Shown here one piece after another: positions 22,245 through 32,634 of a stretch of DNA of 64,000 nucleotides; positions within the stretch are counted from its first letter, which is position 1, and every line of letters starts with the position of its first letter. The DNA is taken from NCBI RefSeq assembly GCF_024139115.2, contig NW_026943548.1:124001-188000 (forward strand), read 5' to 3'. The notes under the pieces were generated by a model, which was given only the letters and a program-made list of their open reading frames with translations, made no database searches and was not told the DNA's origin. Position numbers and translations under genes: made by a program. The stretch is from Armigeres subalbatus. Taxonomy: Eukaryota > Arthropoda > Insecta > Diptera > Culicidae.

Positions 22245-23150
22245 TGGCAATAAACCGGGTCCCTTATCCTCCTTGCCTCGACCCCTCGGACCACGGGATG
22301 CTGCAACTACTTCGAGGGGGGGGGGGGTGCTAATTCTTCTAAAATTCGGCCTAGCTAGGTTAGTTCACCGACTGGCTTGCTGAGATCCACAGCTACGTTG
22401 TATCGATCCTTCGACGGTCGTGAACAAGCTTCCTCACTCGAGTCCTCCTGACCTCCCTGCCCCCGGCGACGAGGGTTCCACCAGTTGTGAAGGAAACTCC
22501 GATTGATGGTACCCGATACCGGCGGCTATCGCAGGGACGCTCGCGCATTGTGCCGACTTCGTCTTCGGCAGAGGTGGTCCGACAGTTCCGGTGGGGATGA
22601 CGTCCGACTGGGGTGCCCACAAACCGAAGCACTTCCTTCTTCTTTCTTCTTTCTTCAGCCGATTGACGGTTCGAGTGCCGAGGTCGGTCCGACGATTCGG
22701 GTTGGCATAAGACATCCGGTTCGCTCACGCCCCGACGACTCGAGACCAAACCCCAAGCAGCAGAAGTCAGTCATAAATGGTTACAGAAACTTGGTTGTGA
22801 CTGAATCTGATCACATATGAGTTGCAGTAACTTGAGTAACATGTGTGCTAGGGACACGCTCATCGCTGGATTTCCTCCAAACGACGCTTATTTGCTGGTC
22901 CCTTCTCCATCGACGCTGCAGCTCGGACAATATTTGCGTCACGACTCTGCTTACCGCATTCCACGTACCTTCATCGCGACATATTCGTCTGCGATGTTGT
23001 CCGCCCGTAGGGCAGAATCCTCTACGTACTTTCGCAAACCTTGGGCAATCGAATACCACGTGTCTGGAGTCTCCTCATGTTGATACACGCCGGGCAGAAT
23101 GGCGATGACACACCGGCCACACCGATGCAGATAGTGGCCGAAACCATCCG
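22245..23150 (-). pseudogene. R1-like LINE, truncated 3' end of ORF2 plus 3' UTR
   Basis: On the minus strand, 23150-22811 encodes the C-terminal tail typical of R1-clade ORF2 proteins: a GHYLHRCGR block, a cysteine pair near SPFCPAC, then VFDCPRFAKVR and a DEGTWNAV..VVTQILSEL helix. A frameshift separates the zinc-finger-like part from the VFDCPRF part (about 23060). The 570 bp beyond are GC-rich with a G11 tract near 22316 and look like the 3' UTR. Endonuclease and catalytic RT domains are absent, so it is a dead 5'-truncated copy. Foldback element 2 abuts it. Confidence 0.75.
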
Positions 23151-23990
23151 TCCGAAAGTCTTTAACGGATCGACTAAAGGGTCATTAGGTCGAAAGGTCA
23201 TTTGGCCGAAAGTTAGAGCGAATGGTCATTTGGCCGAAAGGGTCATTTCGAAAGGGTCATTTGGCCGAAAGGATCATTTCCAGAAGGGTCGTTTGGCAGA
23301 AAGGCGTTTGCCGAAAGGTTATTTAGCCAAATGGGTATTTTGACCGAAATGGTCAATTGGCCGAATAGGACATTTCCGAATAGGTCATTTGAATAGTGCA
23401 AATAAAGAGTGAGAAAAGAGACGTCTAATTTCTTATTCATCATTCTCTTTTCACTGTAAAGAGAAGCGTGGTAGCTAGTGAGACGTCTCATCACCTACTT
23501 CACGCGCACTTTTCACAGTGAAACGTTTCACTTCTCACTTCTCATTTCTCACTTTTTGCTGTAAAAAGTGAGTAGTGCGAAGCGGGGTGGGAGACGTCTC
23601 TCTACTCACTTCACGCTTCTCAGTAAGAAGAAATTAGAAATGAGAATTGAGACGTCTCTCTTCACACTCCTAATTTCTAACTTTCAAATGACCTACTTGG
23701 TCAAATTCCTGTTCGCAAATGTCTTATTCGGTCAAATGTCCTGTTCGGCTAAATCTCCTGTTCTGCCAAGTGACCCTTCCGGCCAACCGACCATTTCGGC
23801 CAAATGACCCTTTCGCAAACGGCCCTTTCGCAAATGTCCTGACAAATGACTCTTTCGCCAAACGACTTTCGGCCAAATGACCTTTCAACCAAATGACTTA
23901 CGGCCTTAATGGTCTGTTCGGACAAATATATTCAGCCAAACAACTTTCGGCCTAGTGGCATTCGGTCAATGGCATTCTGCCGAACGGTAT
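23150..23990. mobile_element. Foldback element 2 with inverted minisatellite arms
   Basis: The left arm (about 23165-23395) is built of 16-17 bp GGTCATTTGGCCGAAAG units. The right arm (23690-23965) has the reverse complement, TTTCGGCCAAATGACC. The centre (23395-23690) is itself loosely palindromic with repeated GAGACGTCTC, CTTCTCACTT and AGTGAGAA. No transposase and no clear target duplication. The architecture copies foldback element 1, and the monomer is related (ATTTGGCCGAAA against AAAAGGTCGAAA). Confidence 0.75.
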
Positions 23991-24299
23991 TGCTATACGG
24001 CTCTTCCCCGTACAAAACAATCAGCTGTTTTAAGACCTTGTCCAACGATTTCTCTCAACAAATTTCATTCGACGAAGAAACTTGTTGTGAATATAATGAA
24101 TGTGTATAAAGGAATATTTTCACCTATTAGTGCTATTTTTATCTCTCTTATACGTTTTTTGCATATCTAAAACACGTGAAAGGCATCATTATCGATAGGT
24201 AAATTTATAAGGCGTTTTCTTAGACCAACCACCACTGAAAACACCATGATGAAATAGAAGGAAAATATTGGGATTCAAAGATATCAAAATAAACCCTGG
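23991..24299. other. Short spacer with a repeat-tail fragment
   Basis: About 24170-24215 resembles the 3' tail of the 40904-41455 element (ACACGTGAAAGGCATCATTATCG). Otherwise unrecognised. Confidence 0.4.
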
Positions 24300-24689
24300 T
24301 GGGAAGAGAAAATTTGCGGTTGTATGACATTCGCCAGAAAGTCATTTGCCAGAAGACCTTTTGCCAGAATCAATATGGCAGAATGGACCATTCCCCAGAA
24401 AGTCGTTTGCCAGAATGCTCCATTCCCCAGAAAGCATTCGCCAGACTGTACCATCTCCAGAATGGACCATTCCCCAAATTTCCATCCATCATCACCTATT
24501 TGCATACACGCGCCAGTATGCGCAATAATTCTAAACGTCATGAATTTTGGCATAACTATGAACAGCGTTAAAAGAGAGGTCATTTGGCATAGATTTTTTT
24601 TATAATTTTGCTTTGTTGTTGTCGATAATAGAATTGAAAATACTAATCTGTACATAAGACGTATGCATACATAAGCCGAGTATAGCAGC

Positions 24690-25280
24690 TTACCTGGATT
24701 AAGGCAAAAATAGCGGATGTGATCCTTTCTTTCAAATAGGTGTTTGACCGAATTAAGGCAATGGTGGGTGTGTTTCCTCTTTGCAAATAGGCGTTTGTCA
24801 GAAATGAAGCAATGGTGGATATGATCTCTTTTTCAAAAGAAGGCGCTTGCGAATAAAGGCAATGGTGAATGTGATACCTTCTTTGAAATTAGGCGCTTGC
24901 CCGGATTAAGGCACTGGTCGATGTGAACCCTTCTTTAAAAATAGGTGTTGCCAGGATGAAGGCAATGGTCGATATGATCCTTCTTCAAAAGAAGGCGCTT
25001 TTCGGGTAAGGGTAATTGTGCATGTAATTCATTCTTTAAAGGAATGCGCTTGCTCGGATTAAGGCAATGGTGGATGTGGTCCCTTCTTTGAAAGTAGGCG
25101 TTTGCCACAAATGAAGCAATGGTGGATGTGATTCCTTCTTTAGAAGTAGGCGCTTGTCCGAATTAAGGCAAAGGTGGATGTGATCCCTTCTTTGCAATAG
25201 GCGTTTGTCAGAAATGAAGCTGGTTGATATGATACATTTCTTAAGAAATAGGTGCTTGCTCCGATTAAGGCAAGGATAGA
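24690..25280 (+). repeat. Tandem array of ~52-bp units, about 12 copies
   Basis: Each unit has the order ATTAAGGCAATGGTGGATGTG, ATCCCTTCTTT.AAA, TAGGCGTTTGCC. Starts fall near 24697, 24755, 24803, 24854, 24903, 24955, 25010, 25056, 25110, 25163, 25212 and 25263. One to three units of the same sequence lie in the repeats at 12593 and 20740, so the array was amplified from that family. Confidence 0.8.
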
Positions 25281-25286
25281 TGTTAT

Positions 25287-25445
25287 CCTGGTCCTTAGCC
25301 TATCGGTAAGATGTGGCTTTAAAGCAAGACCATGCTGAGGGTGATTGGGTTCGATTCCCGGTGCCGGTCAGGCAATTTTCGGTTTGGAAATTTTTTACTT
25401 CTCTGGGCATAACAGTACCATCGTGTTAGCCTCATGATATACGAT
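25287..25445 (+). mobile_element. Feilai SINE, 3'-truncated
   Basis: Head TGGTCCTTAGCC and B box GGGTTCGATTCCCG are kept. The copy ends after CTCATGATATACGA, missing the final third and the AAG tail. It sits at the end of the 52-bp array. Confidence 0.85.
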
Positions 25446-25789
25446 ATTTTTGATAAATAGTATCCACCTTCTGAAAATTGTCTAATATGTTGAATAATCG
25501 CTTTATGAAAATAATTATACCGAAATCCCTTTGTTACTAAAATGCCAAATCCACGTTATGCAAAATTACCTTCTTTATATATTCTTTAGCCATCAGTAAT
25601 AATTGGAATTTCCAGTTTTACTATTTCTGGGGAATGGTACATTCTGGCAAATTACATTTGGCAAATTACATTCTGGCAAATGGTCTATTCTGGGGAATGG
25701 CTTTCTGGCATATGGTCCATTCTGGCAAATGGGTTTCTGGCAAAAACCATTCTGGCAAATTGATTCTGGCAAATGTCATACAATCCTTT

Positions 25790-26320
25790 AAATTATTTGC
25801 CTTCATGGTACAAACCACTACAAATGGATTGTTTTTAGTTTAATTGTATTATAATGGTCACCAGTGAACCAAATTCACCGAAAAAGGGAAAGGTAAAGTT
25901 TATATAAATATATTTTTTCGAGTCGAAGTTTACACTTACCCTTTTTCCACTTACCCCAATGTACCTTAAACTATTGTATTGGTGGAATAAGCTAAAATGA
26001 AGAAATCATTTCTATTTAATATAGTTATCAACCTGGCTGGAATATTGTCAAACCCAGCAGTATGTATAACCAAATTTGATAATCATACTATTTTTAATGC
26101 ATCGTAAATGCCTAAGTGGAGGTATTAGGAATCTTCTTCCATCAATGTAGCCAACCATGAAATTCGTAACACTTATTTTTGCTTCATATAGATTACGTAC
26201 GTACTCTATTATACAAGTGTAAAATAACACAACAATTAATAATACAATAATACAATATTACAAAACAGTTCACGAATTATGTAATAAATGAACAACTTGC
26301 GTTTTGTCTAATATTCTTAG
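25790..26320. other. AT-rich, no recognised feature
   Basis: No frame above 60 codons; no repeat shared with the rest of the window was noticed. Confidence 0.4.
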
Positions 26321-26325
26321 ACGAG

Positions 26326-26460
26326 TTCGATGGTCTAGTGGACCGCTTCTGCCTTATAGTTTCACGTTCTACCAAAACGACTCCTACTGCTATAACCTTC
26401 ACACAATCCCAAAAACTCCCGTGGCACCTATGAGAGGTCGTAGAGTTCTCTGCATCTTTA
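26326..26460 (+). mobile_element. tRNA-derived SINE, second family, copy 2
   Basis: Head with an A-box-like GATGGTCTAGTGGACC, then the body shared with 13800-13905. The B box is missing, so this copy is internally deleted. Confidence 0.6.
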
Positions 26461-28310
26461 TTTTAGCATGATGAGTCAAGATCACAAAGAATTCAGATTC
26501 AACAGGATGAATAGAAAATGGCATCATGTAGTTTGTTAAACCCAGGAAATCAGGAAAACTAGTACAATGCAAGTAATGAGATTGAAATCTGGAATGTGGC
26601 ATATTTTAAGAAACTCGTATAATTTTGGTTAAGCACATAGTCGATTTGATAGCAAAACGGAATTAAGGCGGTGAAAATCGACTTTGAATATTTTAGATCT
26701 ACCATAGTACTTTTGACTGAAAATTTTAATTTCATATAAAAAACATGACAGAAGACATAACGTCAAGAACATTTTGATGGAAGCTTAGAATATATTTAGC
26801 CAATCCTCTCCTTATATTATCCTTATATAATATGAATGACAATAAAATAATAATGATGAAGGCGTACTCACTTTGAATTCAACTTTGGATTAACTTACTA
26901 CTCCTTACGTGTCCAATCGATTTCAGATATCAAAACATGACCCACAATAAGAGACAGGCTATCGAGGGCCAGTGAGTTAACTGCGACTTGAGCGATTTAT
27001 CTGATTGGACATCTGAAATGGCTACATATCCTACGTATTCCATCTAATGGCTTTGGCAAGCAGTCAAGATTTTCTCCAAGTTTTGTTCTGCAAAATTTTG
27101 TAGAAATTGACAAAGTTCTATTTCCGAACGTTCCAGTATCTGGCCATTTGATCTTCAGTTTCTACGAGCCTACCAACATGTAATGGGTGTGACGCGATTG
27201 CTGCGGAATCAATTGTATTCTTCACTTTTTCGGGATATTAAAATAGTTTTTTTCGCGTGGCAATGTTTTTTTCGCGGTTATGACAAGTCAACTATTTGTC
27301 CGGACAGTTCTACTTTGGTTCCAGTCGAAAGGGTATTGCGTCAGAACTGACAACATGACCTGATTTTCGGAAAAGATGGGCGGTTTCGACTTCGTAGGGT
27401 GGAATAAATGATTGACCTTGCGATCAATCTGTATTCGTCTTAGTTGCAAATAAAACTTTGAGATGCTCTTACTAGAAGCCATCCGTTCTTCTAAAACCAA
27501 AATTTCTCGTAGACCACTGAGGAGTAACTGAAAATGTTATATGGTACCAAAAAAGTTTTATTAATTGATCTCACATCATATTTTGCAGAAATTTGCTCAG
27601 ATTTTTTAATGTTATGGTGATATCATCTCAACAAATGCTGAAAATATGTCATCAATAGTTAGGAAGTCTTTAAGGTGTTTTGTGAAATCATTCAAATAAT
27701 CAAAACCTTCATGAAAACCTAAAGATCTTATTTTGGAAATTAATTCATGAAGCAGAAGAAGAGAAACCTCAACAAGTGCTAGATAATACTCTTAGAACAG
27801 AAGAACTCCTCCTGAAATGGTGGAGATTTCTCCAGAATGTATTCCTTCGTGAATTCCGTGAATATTTTCACAAAATCTAAGAATACTATTGAGTCCTGAA
27901 TTTCTTCAGGAGCTCTAGAAATCTTTTCAATAAAACTGAAATTTCATCAAGAATAAAATCTGGAATATCATATGGATTTTTTACATACAGTAGACGTTTG
28001 ACAACCTGAAGTCATTTAGCAGCAATGCTTTTAACTGCATGATAGTTGCAATAGTTTTGCAGTTCAAAATGATGTCAATGTCAATAAGCTAAATGCGCAG
28101 CACAATTAAAGGCAATTTTATTGTATCTGATGTCGACAGAAACATTATTGGATGTCTAAAACGCGTTGTAGTTATCGAACATGTTGCAATTATCAAACAG
28201 TTATCTTCTTCTTCTTTTTCTACTGTAATGGCTCTACATCAACTGGAACTAGGCAGGCTTTTTCAACTTAGGATTCTGCTTTCCTCAGTTATTAATTGAA
28301 AGCTTTACCA
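26461..28310. other. Degenerate non-coding sequence
   Basis: 27560-28010 is full of AGAAAT, TTCATGAA and CTCCAGAAT-like words resembling old fragmented repeats. No frame above 70 codons and no domain. Confidence 0.4.
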
Positions 28311-28333
28311 TGCCCGCCATTGCATTGTCAGTT

Positions 28334-28374
28334 TGTCTTGTCTTGTTTTGTCTTGTCTCGTCTTGTCATGTAGT
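28334..28374 (-). repeat. TTGTC pentanucleotide repeat
   Basis: Seven to eight TTGTC/TCGTC/TTTGTC units in a row. A simple microsatellite. Confidence 0.8.
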
Positions 28375-28449
28375 ATAAAAAATAAAAGCAAAAACAAAAT
28401 AAAAAGCAAATAATTAAAACTATCACTGGTTGCAAATGTTAATGGAAAG

Positions 28450-28970
28450 TTCAAATTATTTCAAACAAGGTGCCTACTCGGTTTCGTTCGCAGCGGTTCG
28501 ACGACAGCTCGCGTGCACAGTCGTCTTCGTTCTGCTCCTGTCGGCGACGGTGATGTTCACAGCGAGCTTGCTGGCGGCAAAAATCACTTCATAATCACAC
28601 CCCACTGGCTCCTGCTTGCTACTCAATGCCGCTGTGTTTGGTTGCACCGGTGGAGAGGGTAAGCAATTTTCCCCGGTAAAGCTAGGGGTAGGAGTGATAG
28701 CTGACGTTGGTTGTGGGTAATTCATGTTTCTCCACTTTATTTCGCCACACCTGACAGCCGTTGCAGCCAACGTGCTACGGCGAGTCAACGGCACACGCAG
28801 TGAGAACAAAACAGTTTTCCGTTTTTCCTTTCCGGGGTTTGTTCTGTTGGTGAGTTTTCGCATGTTTACACAACAAATGATCGCATGTGGCATTGTGGCA
28901 GTCCGGTGAGGAACGGCTACGGACGAATGGTAGGGAATGATAAAGCTTGAGTTTAGTACGATTCACGTCG
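28450..28970. other. GC-richer single-copy-like island
   Basis: Not repeated in the window and less AT-rich than its surroundings. The minus strand is open for 139 codons (28474-28893) and the plus strand for 61 (28724-28909). A hydrophobic plus-strand stretch near 28525-28585 lacks an ATG context. No family motif was recognised. It could hold an exon or regulatory DNA, but coding is not demonstrated. Confidence 0.3.
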
Positions 28971-29284
28971 ACAGGAGTCTGTGGTTTTGCCGTGTGACTT
29001 TTTGAATAAGTCGTACCAGAAGGAGAAAGAGTGGAGCTGTGATGCGGAAAGGTGTGATGGAGGCATGAAACAAATCAAAACACAAGTTAACTGCTTGTAT
29101 ACAGAGCTATTAAATGAGTGAGTGGGTTTTCATAATTGAAGGGAGGTAAGAAAGGGAAAAGAATGAAGTATTCATAATGGTTGTTGGAGCAGGTTTTGAT
29201 TTGTAATGAGTACGAAGCATTTAAGTAGATCGTTTGTACATCTTCAGATGATGTTTGTTGTTATGCAACTGATGAGCAGATAAG

Positions 29285-29745
29285 ATGAAAAGAAGACAAG
29301 AAGACAAAAAGACAAGAAGACAAGAAGACAAGAAGTTAAGAAGACAAGAAGACAAGAAGACAAGAAGACAAGAAGACAAGAAGACAAGAAGACAAGAAGA
29401 CAAGAAGACAAGAAGACAAGAAGACAAGAAGACAAGAAGACAAGAAGACAAGAAGACAAGAAGACAAGAAGACAAGAAGACAAGAAGACAAGAAGACAAG
29501 AAGACAAGAAGACAAGAAGACAAGAAGACAGAAGACAAGAAGACAAGAAGACAAGAAGACAAGAAGACAAGAAGAAAGAAGACAAGAAAAGAAGACAAGA
29601 AGACAGAAGACAAGAAGACAAGAAGACAAGAAGACAAGAAGACAAGAAGACAAGAAGAGAAGAAGGCGAGAAGACAAGAAGACAAGAATACAAGAAGACA
29701 AGCAAACAAGAAGGTAAGAAGACAAAAGACAAGAAGACAAGTTGG
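29285..29745 (+). repeat. 8-bp minisatellite (AAGACAAG), about 55 copies
   Basis: Unbroken AAGACAAG units through most of the block, with single-base deletions near 29530, 29575 and 29605. Because 8 is not a multiple of three, each frame reads the same eight-residue cycle and both strands look open for 130-160 codons. These are not genes. Confidence 0.97.
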
Positions 29746-29749
29746 ATAA

Positions 29750-30650
29750 AAAATATCAGCTTATTTAGTGGAATTTAAGTTTATCATTTTATAAACCTCC
29801 TGATACATTTAAATGTACGAATTGGAAATGATTAGTCAGCAAATATGATCCCCAAATAACGTTGCTTCTTCAAATACCCGCATCTTCTACTATTTCGAGG
29901 AGGGATAAACAAAATCAGTGAATAAATAAGCTAAACGAGCTGCTGAAATATGGCAGTAGATACCGGTGCAGACAAACTCCCAAAAAGCAGCAAGAGTCAG
30001 CAAGTCGAGCAACGGGAGATTTCTCCTGGGAGAATTTTTTCCTACCCCAAAATCTTCCAGCACGGACAAAAGATAACAGTGAGAAAAATGCTGATTTATA
30101 CCCAAAACTTTTGAACCGTTGCTCCCCTAATTAGGTGATAATTGTTATTAAACGTTTTGATGACCAAGTTTGCTTTGGTCACTGAGCATTTTTCTCCACC
30201 TCGTTAGAACCGACAGAATTCCGAACGCTGACGGCAGAAACGTTTCCTCCATTAACAAATTTCAAATTAGACAAGCGGAATCAGCGGAAAGTGTTTGTTT
30301 TGTTTGTGAATGATAGCTGGCTCGTTGCTTTTCTGAAGAAGTCTACTCTGCCATTAGAGCGAAGCTGAGCGAGATTTTTGTTTTCGATGGAAAGGATATT
30401 CATCGTCGCTGTGTTTATCTTTCTTCTACTCTTGGTTTTGTTTGCATACTGAATGTCCATAAACATGGATGAATTAAGTGATTAAAGTGGGAAAAGGGGG
30501 CGTTAACATTGAATGTGGATATGTATAAAAGGCAGGAGATATTTTTTTTTCACTATGTTTGTTAGAAACGCACATATTGTAGGAGTTTATAGTCAGAAAG
30601 TGTATCAAAAAAGATAAGTGATTACCATATTGATGGTTTATTACTTTCCG
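29750..30650. other. No recognised gene
   Basis: Mixed composition; frames of at most 71 codons; no repeat recognised. Confidence 0.4.
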
Positions 30651-30654
30651 CATA

Positions 30655-30828
30655 AAGACAGAATCGACCAGAGGTCGTAAAGACTGAACACTTAACTGAA
30701 CCTAGCATGAGACAACGGACAGGATATTTACATAGCACCCAGTGGACCAGTGGAGAATTTTTTGTTTTCTCCTTACAGTAGCGGGAATCGAACCTACACT
30801 TCTACGTAGTTCAGACCAGGAATCAACG
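30655..30828 (-). mobile_element. Third tRNA-like SINE, fragment
   Basis: 30781-30794 is the reverse complement of a good B box (GGTTCGATTCCCGC). The rest reads as a 3' body toward 30655. A clear A box is not seen and only one copy lies in the window. Confidence 0.45.
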
Positions 30829-31124
30829 AGCAACGCCTAATAATATACTCTTTGTCATCAAGAGTTTGTTCTGACAAACGCAACTAGCGACAAACCTTTA
30901 TCAGAACCCGAACAAATATGACAAGAATCATTTGCCTTGCATGCTCTGATATTTCTGAAAATAGCTGCTAAATTGGTAATCATTGTTCGATTCTCGAATA
31001 TTTCCATAAAAGCAGAAGCTGTGATAGCATAAAACCGAAATTTTCACTAGAAATAATGCAAAATAACGGTATGAAAAGTTAGCAACAGATTGTCTTTTTT
31101 TGTTGCTGACAAAAATTTTCGGAT
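30829..31124 (+). repeat. ~300-bp dispersed repeat, copy A
   Basis: About 90% alike to 38586-38883 over its whole length. It runs from ACGCCTAATAATATACTC through CGACAAACCTTTATCAGAACC and TCGATTCTCGAATATTTCC to TTGCTGACAAAAATTTTCGG. Both ends hold TGTTGCTGACAAA-type words in opposite orientation, suggesting a MITE. Confidence 0.75.
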
Positions 31125-31477
31125 CTTGTCATTATTAGCAATACGTAACTGAACGAAGCACATCAGCGTGTTGATGCATAAGGTGTTGATGTGACAAGGT
31201 ATTTTATAGTTCAAATGGTTCAATATTTAAATACTCCAGATCGTACATATAGTAGACGGCGCAGTTGTATGGAATAACGCAAACTTCATCCAATCAAGTA
31301 AGATCAAGGTTTTTCTTAATCGTTTCTGGTCCTCAATCAACTGTGCAAAATATGAGCTCGATTGGTTGCGTGGGAATGCGTACTTTTTTACATTTTTGCT
31401 CTTCAATTATCGTTATTGAGTTTTTTGTCGATTTGAAGAAAATTAATCAACTTGAATTAGCTCTCTTCTATTAAATT

Positions 31478-31775
31478 TGGTGGTTCTGACAGGAAACTAT
31501 TTACGCTTTAATGCGCTTTTAAAACCACTAACAACAACCAAACGATTGTCTGGAGCTTGCAAGAAAATTTCACTATCTTATTACTCAATGGCTACAGACG
31601 CTATCACATCACGACATCACGACGGTCGTTTGGACCGCTACCGACGACATCATTGCTAATAATTTTCGCTGCGAAGAAAATTACAAATAAACTATCGTTT
31701 ATTATGGTGGTCTTGACAAGATCCTATTTACGCTTCTTGATACGTTTTGTCAACCACTAACTGCAACCAAAGTAG
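31478..31775 (+). repeat. Imperfect direct duplication of ~225 bp
   Basis: GGTGGTTCTGACAGGAAACTATTTACGCTT (31478-31507) recurs with changes at 31704-31735. CCACTAACAACAACCAAA likewise recurs at 31753. An old tandem duplication. Confidence 0.55.
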
Positions 31776-31975
31776 AATATTTCTCTTGCTGCCAACAATG
31801 ATTTACCACTCGATGATTTACCAAAATGTACAGAAAAATTTCATTTGAGTATTGCTGATGACGTCCATACGATGATTTGCAGGTAAACCTCAGCATACGC
31901 CCACGTTGAGGTTAAATTCTCTTGCAGCAACCATTTTAATTCATTGAAATACTATTGATTCTATGGTATACAATA

Positions 31976-32294
31976 CAGGCTATTGTACTTCTTCTTCTTC
32001 TTTTTATTGGCATTACATCCCCACACTGGGACAGAGCCGCCTCGCTGCTTAGCGTTCATTAAGCACTTCCACAGTTATTAACTGCGAGGTTTCTAAGCCA
32101 GGTTACCATTTTTGCATTCGTATATCATGAGGCTAACACGATGATACTTTTATGCCCAGGGAAGTCGAGACAATTTCCAATCCGAAAATTGCCTAGACCG
32201 GCACCGGGAATCGAACCCAGCCACCCTCAGCATGGTCTTGCTTTGTAGCCGCGTGTCCTACCGCACGGCTAAGGAGGGCCCCAGGCTATTGTAC
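31976..32294 (-). mobile_element. Feilai SINE, full length with 13-bp target duplication
   Basis: Body 31989-32281 in reverse. The 13-mer CAGGCTATTGTAC is perfectly duplicated at 31976-31988 and 32282-32294. Tail, body and B box are all intact. With the copy at 8057 it is the freshest Feilai here. Confidence 0.95.
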
Positions 32295-32539
32295 ATCTAA
32301 TGTAGATTTGGAAAAGTTGAAAAACACCTCTATTGTAACGCACGACAAATTTTAAATGTTACCAATACATTTAATTGTATTTTAATTGTTTGCTTATGTT
32401 AATAAAAAACGGAACACAATTTTGAAATAATTCTTTTCGGTGGATCAAAAAATCAGTTGTAAAAATATAAATAATTTGATTATTGAAATATTTATCATTT
32501 CGAAATAAAAATTGAAATCAATTAAATAACAATAGCTTT

Positions 32540-32634
32540 CAGTTGTTGTTTTGCTCTCGTCGCGCGCGGATGTGTAGCAGCTAGATTGTTTTCGGACTGT
32601 GATAAAGACTGGCACTGCGATTAGAACGTGCGAA
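32540..32634 (+). promoter_or_regulatory. Probable 5' UTR/internal promoter of the LINE
   Basis: CAGTTGTTGTTTTGCTCTCGTC with a GC-rich start after AT-rich DNA is typical of LINE 5' ends. The frame is open from a GTG at 32599, but the first ATG is 32635. Confidence 0.4.

Larger units (their letters stand above)
24310..25785. mobile_element. Foldback element 3 with inverted minisatellite arms
   Basis: Left arm 24318-24480: GTCATTTGCCAGAA and GACCATTCCCCAGAA units of about 15 bp. Right arm 25625-25780: TTCTGGCAAATTAC and TTCTGGGGAATGG, their reverse complement. The outermost sequences TTGTATGACATTCGCC and GGCAAATGTCATACAA match as inverted ends. The interior carries a 52-bp tandem array and a truncated Feilai. 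No coding capacity. Confidence 0.75.

Noticed and set aside
22393..22820. Overlapping 93-118 codon frames on both strands
   Set aside because: GC-rich 3' UTR of the R1-like LINE keeps several frames open; none has a domain.
2216..25785. Regular short repeats that could suggest a CRISPR array
   Set aside because: No unique spacers between units, inverted arms instead of one direction, and eukaryotic context.
29221..29749. Open frames of 134-162 codons on both strands
   Set aside because: They are translations of the 8-bp AAGACAAG array; the repeat period not divisible by three keeps all frames open.
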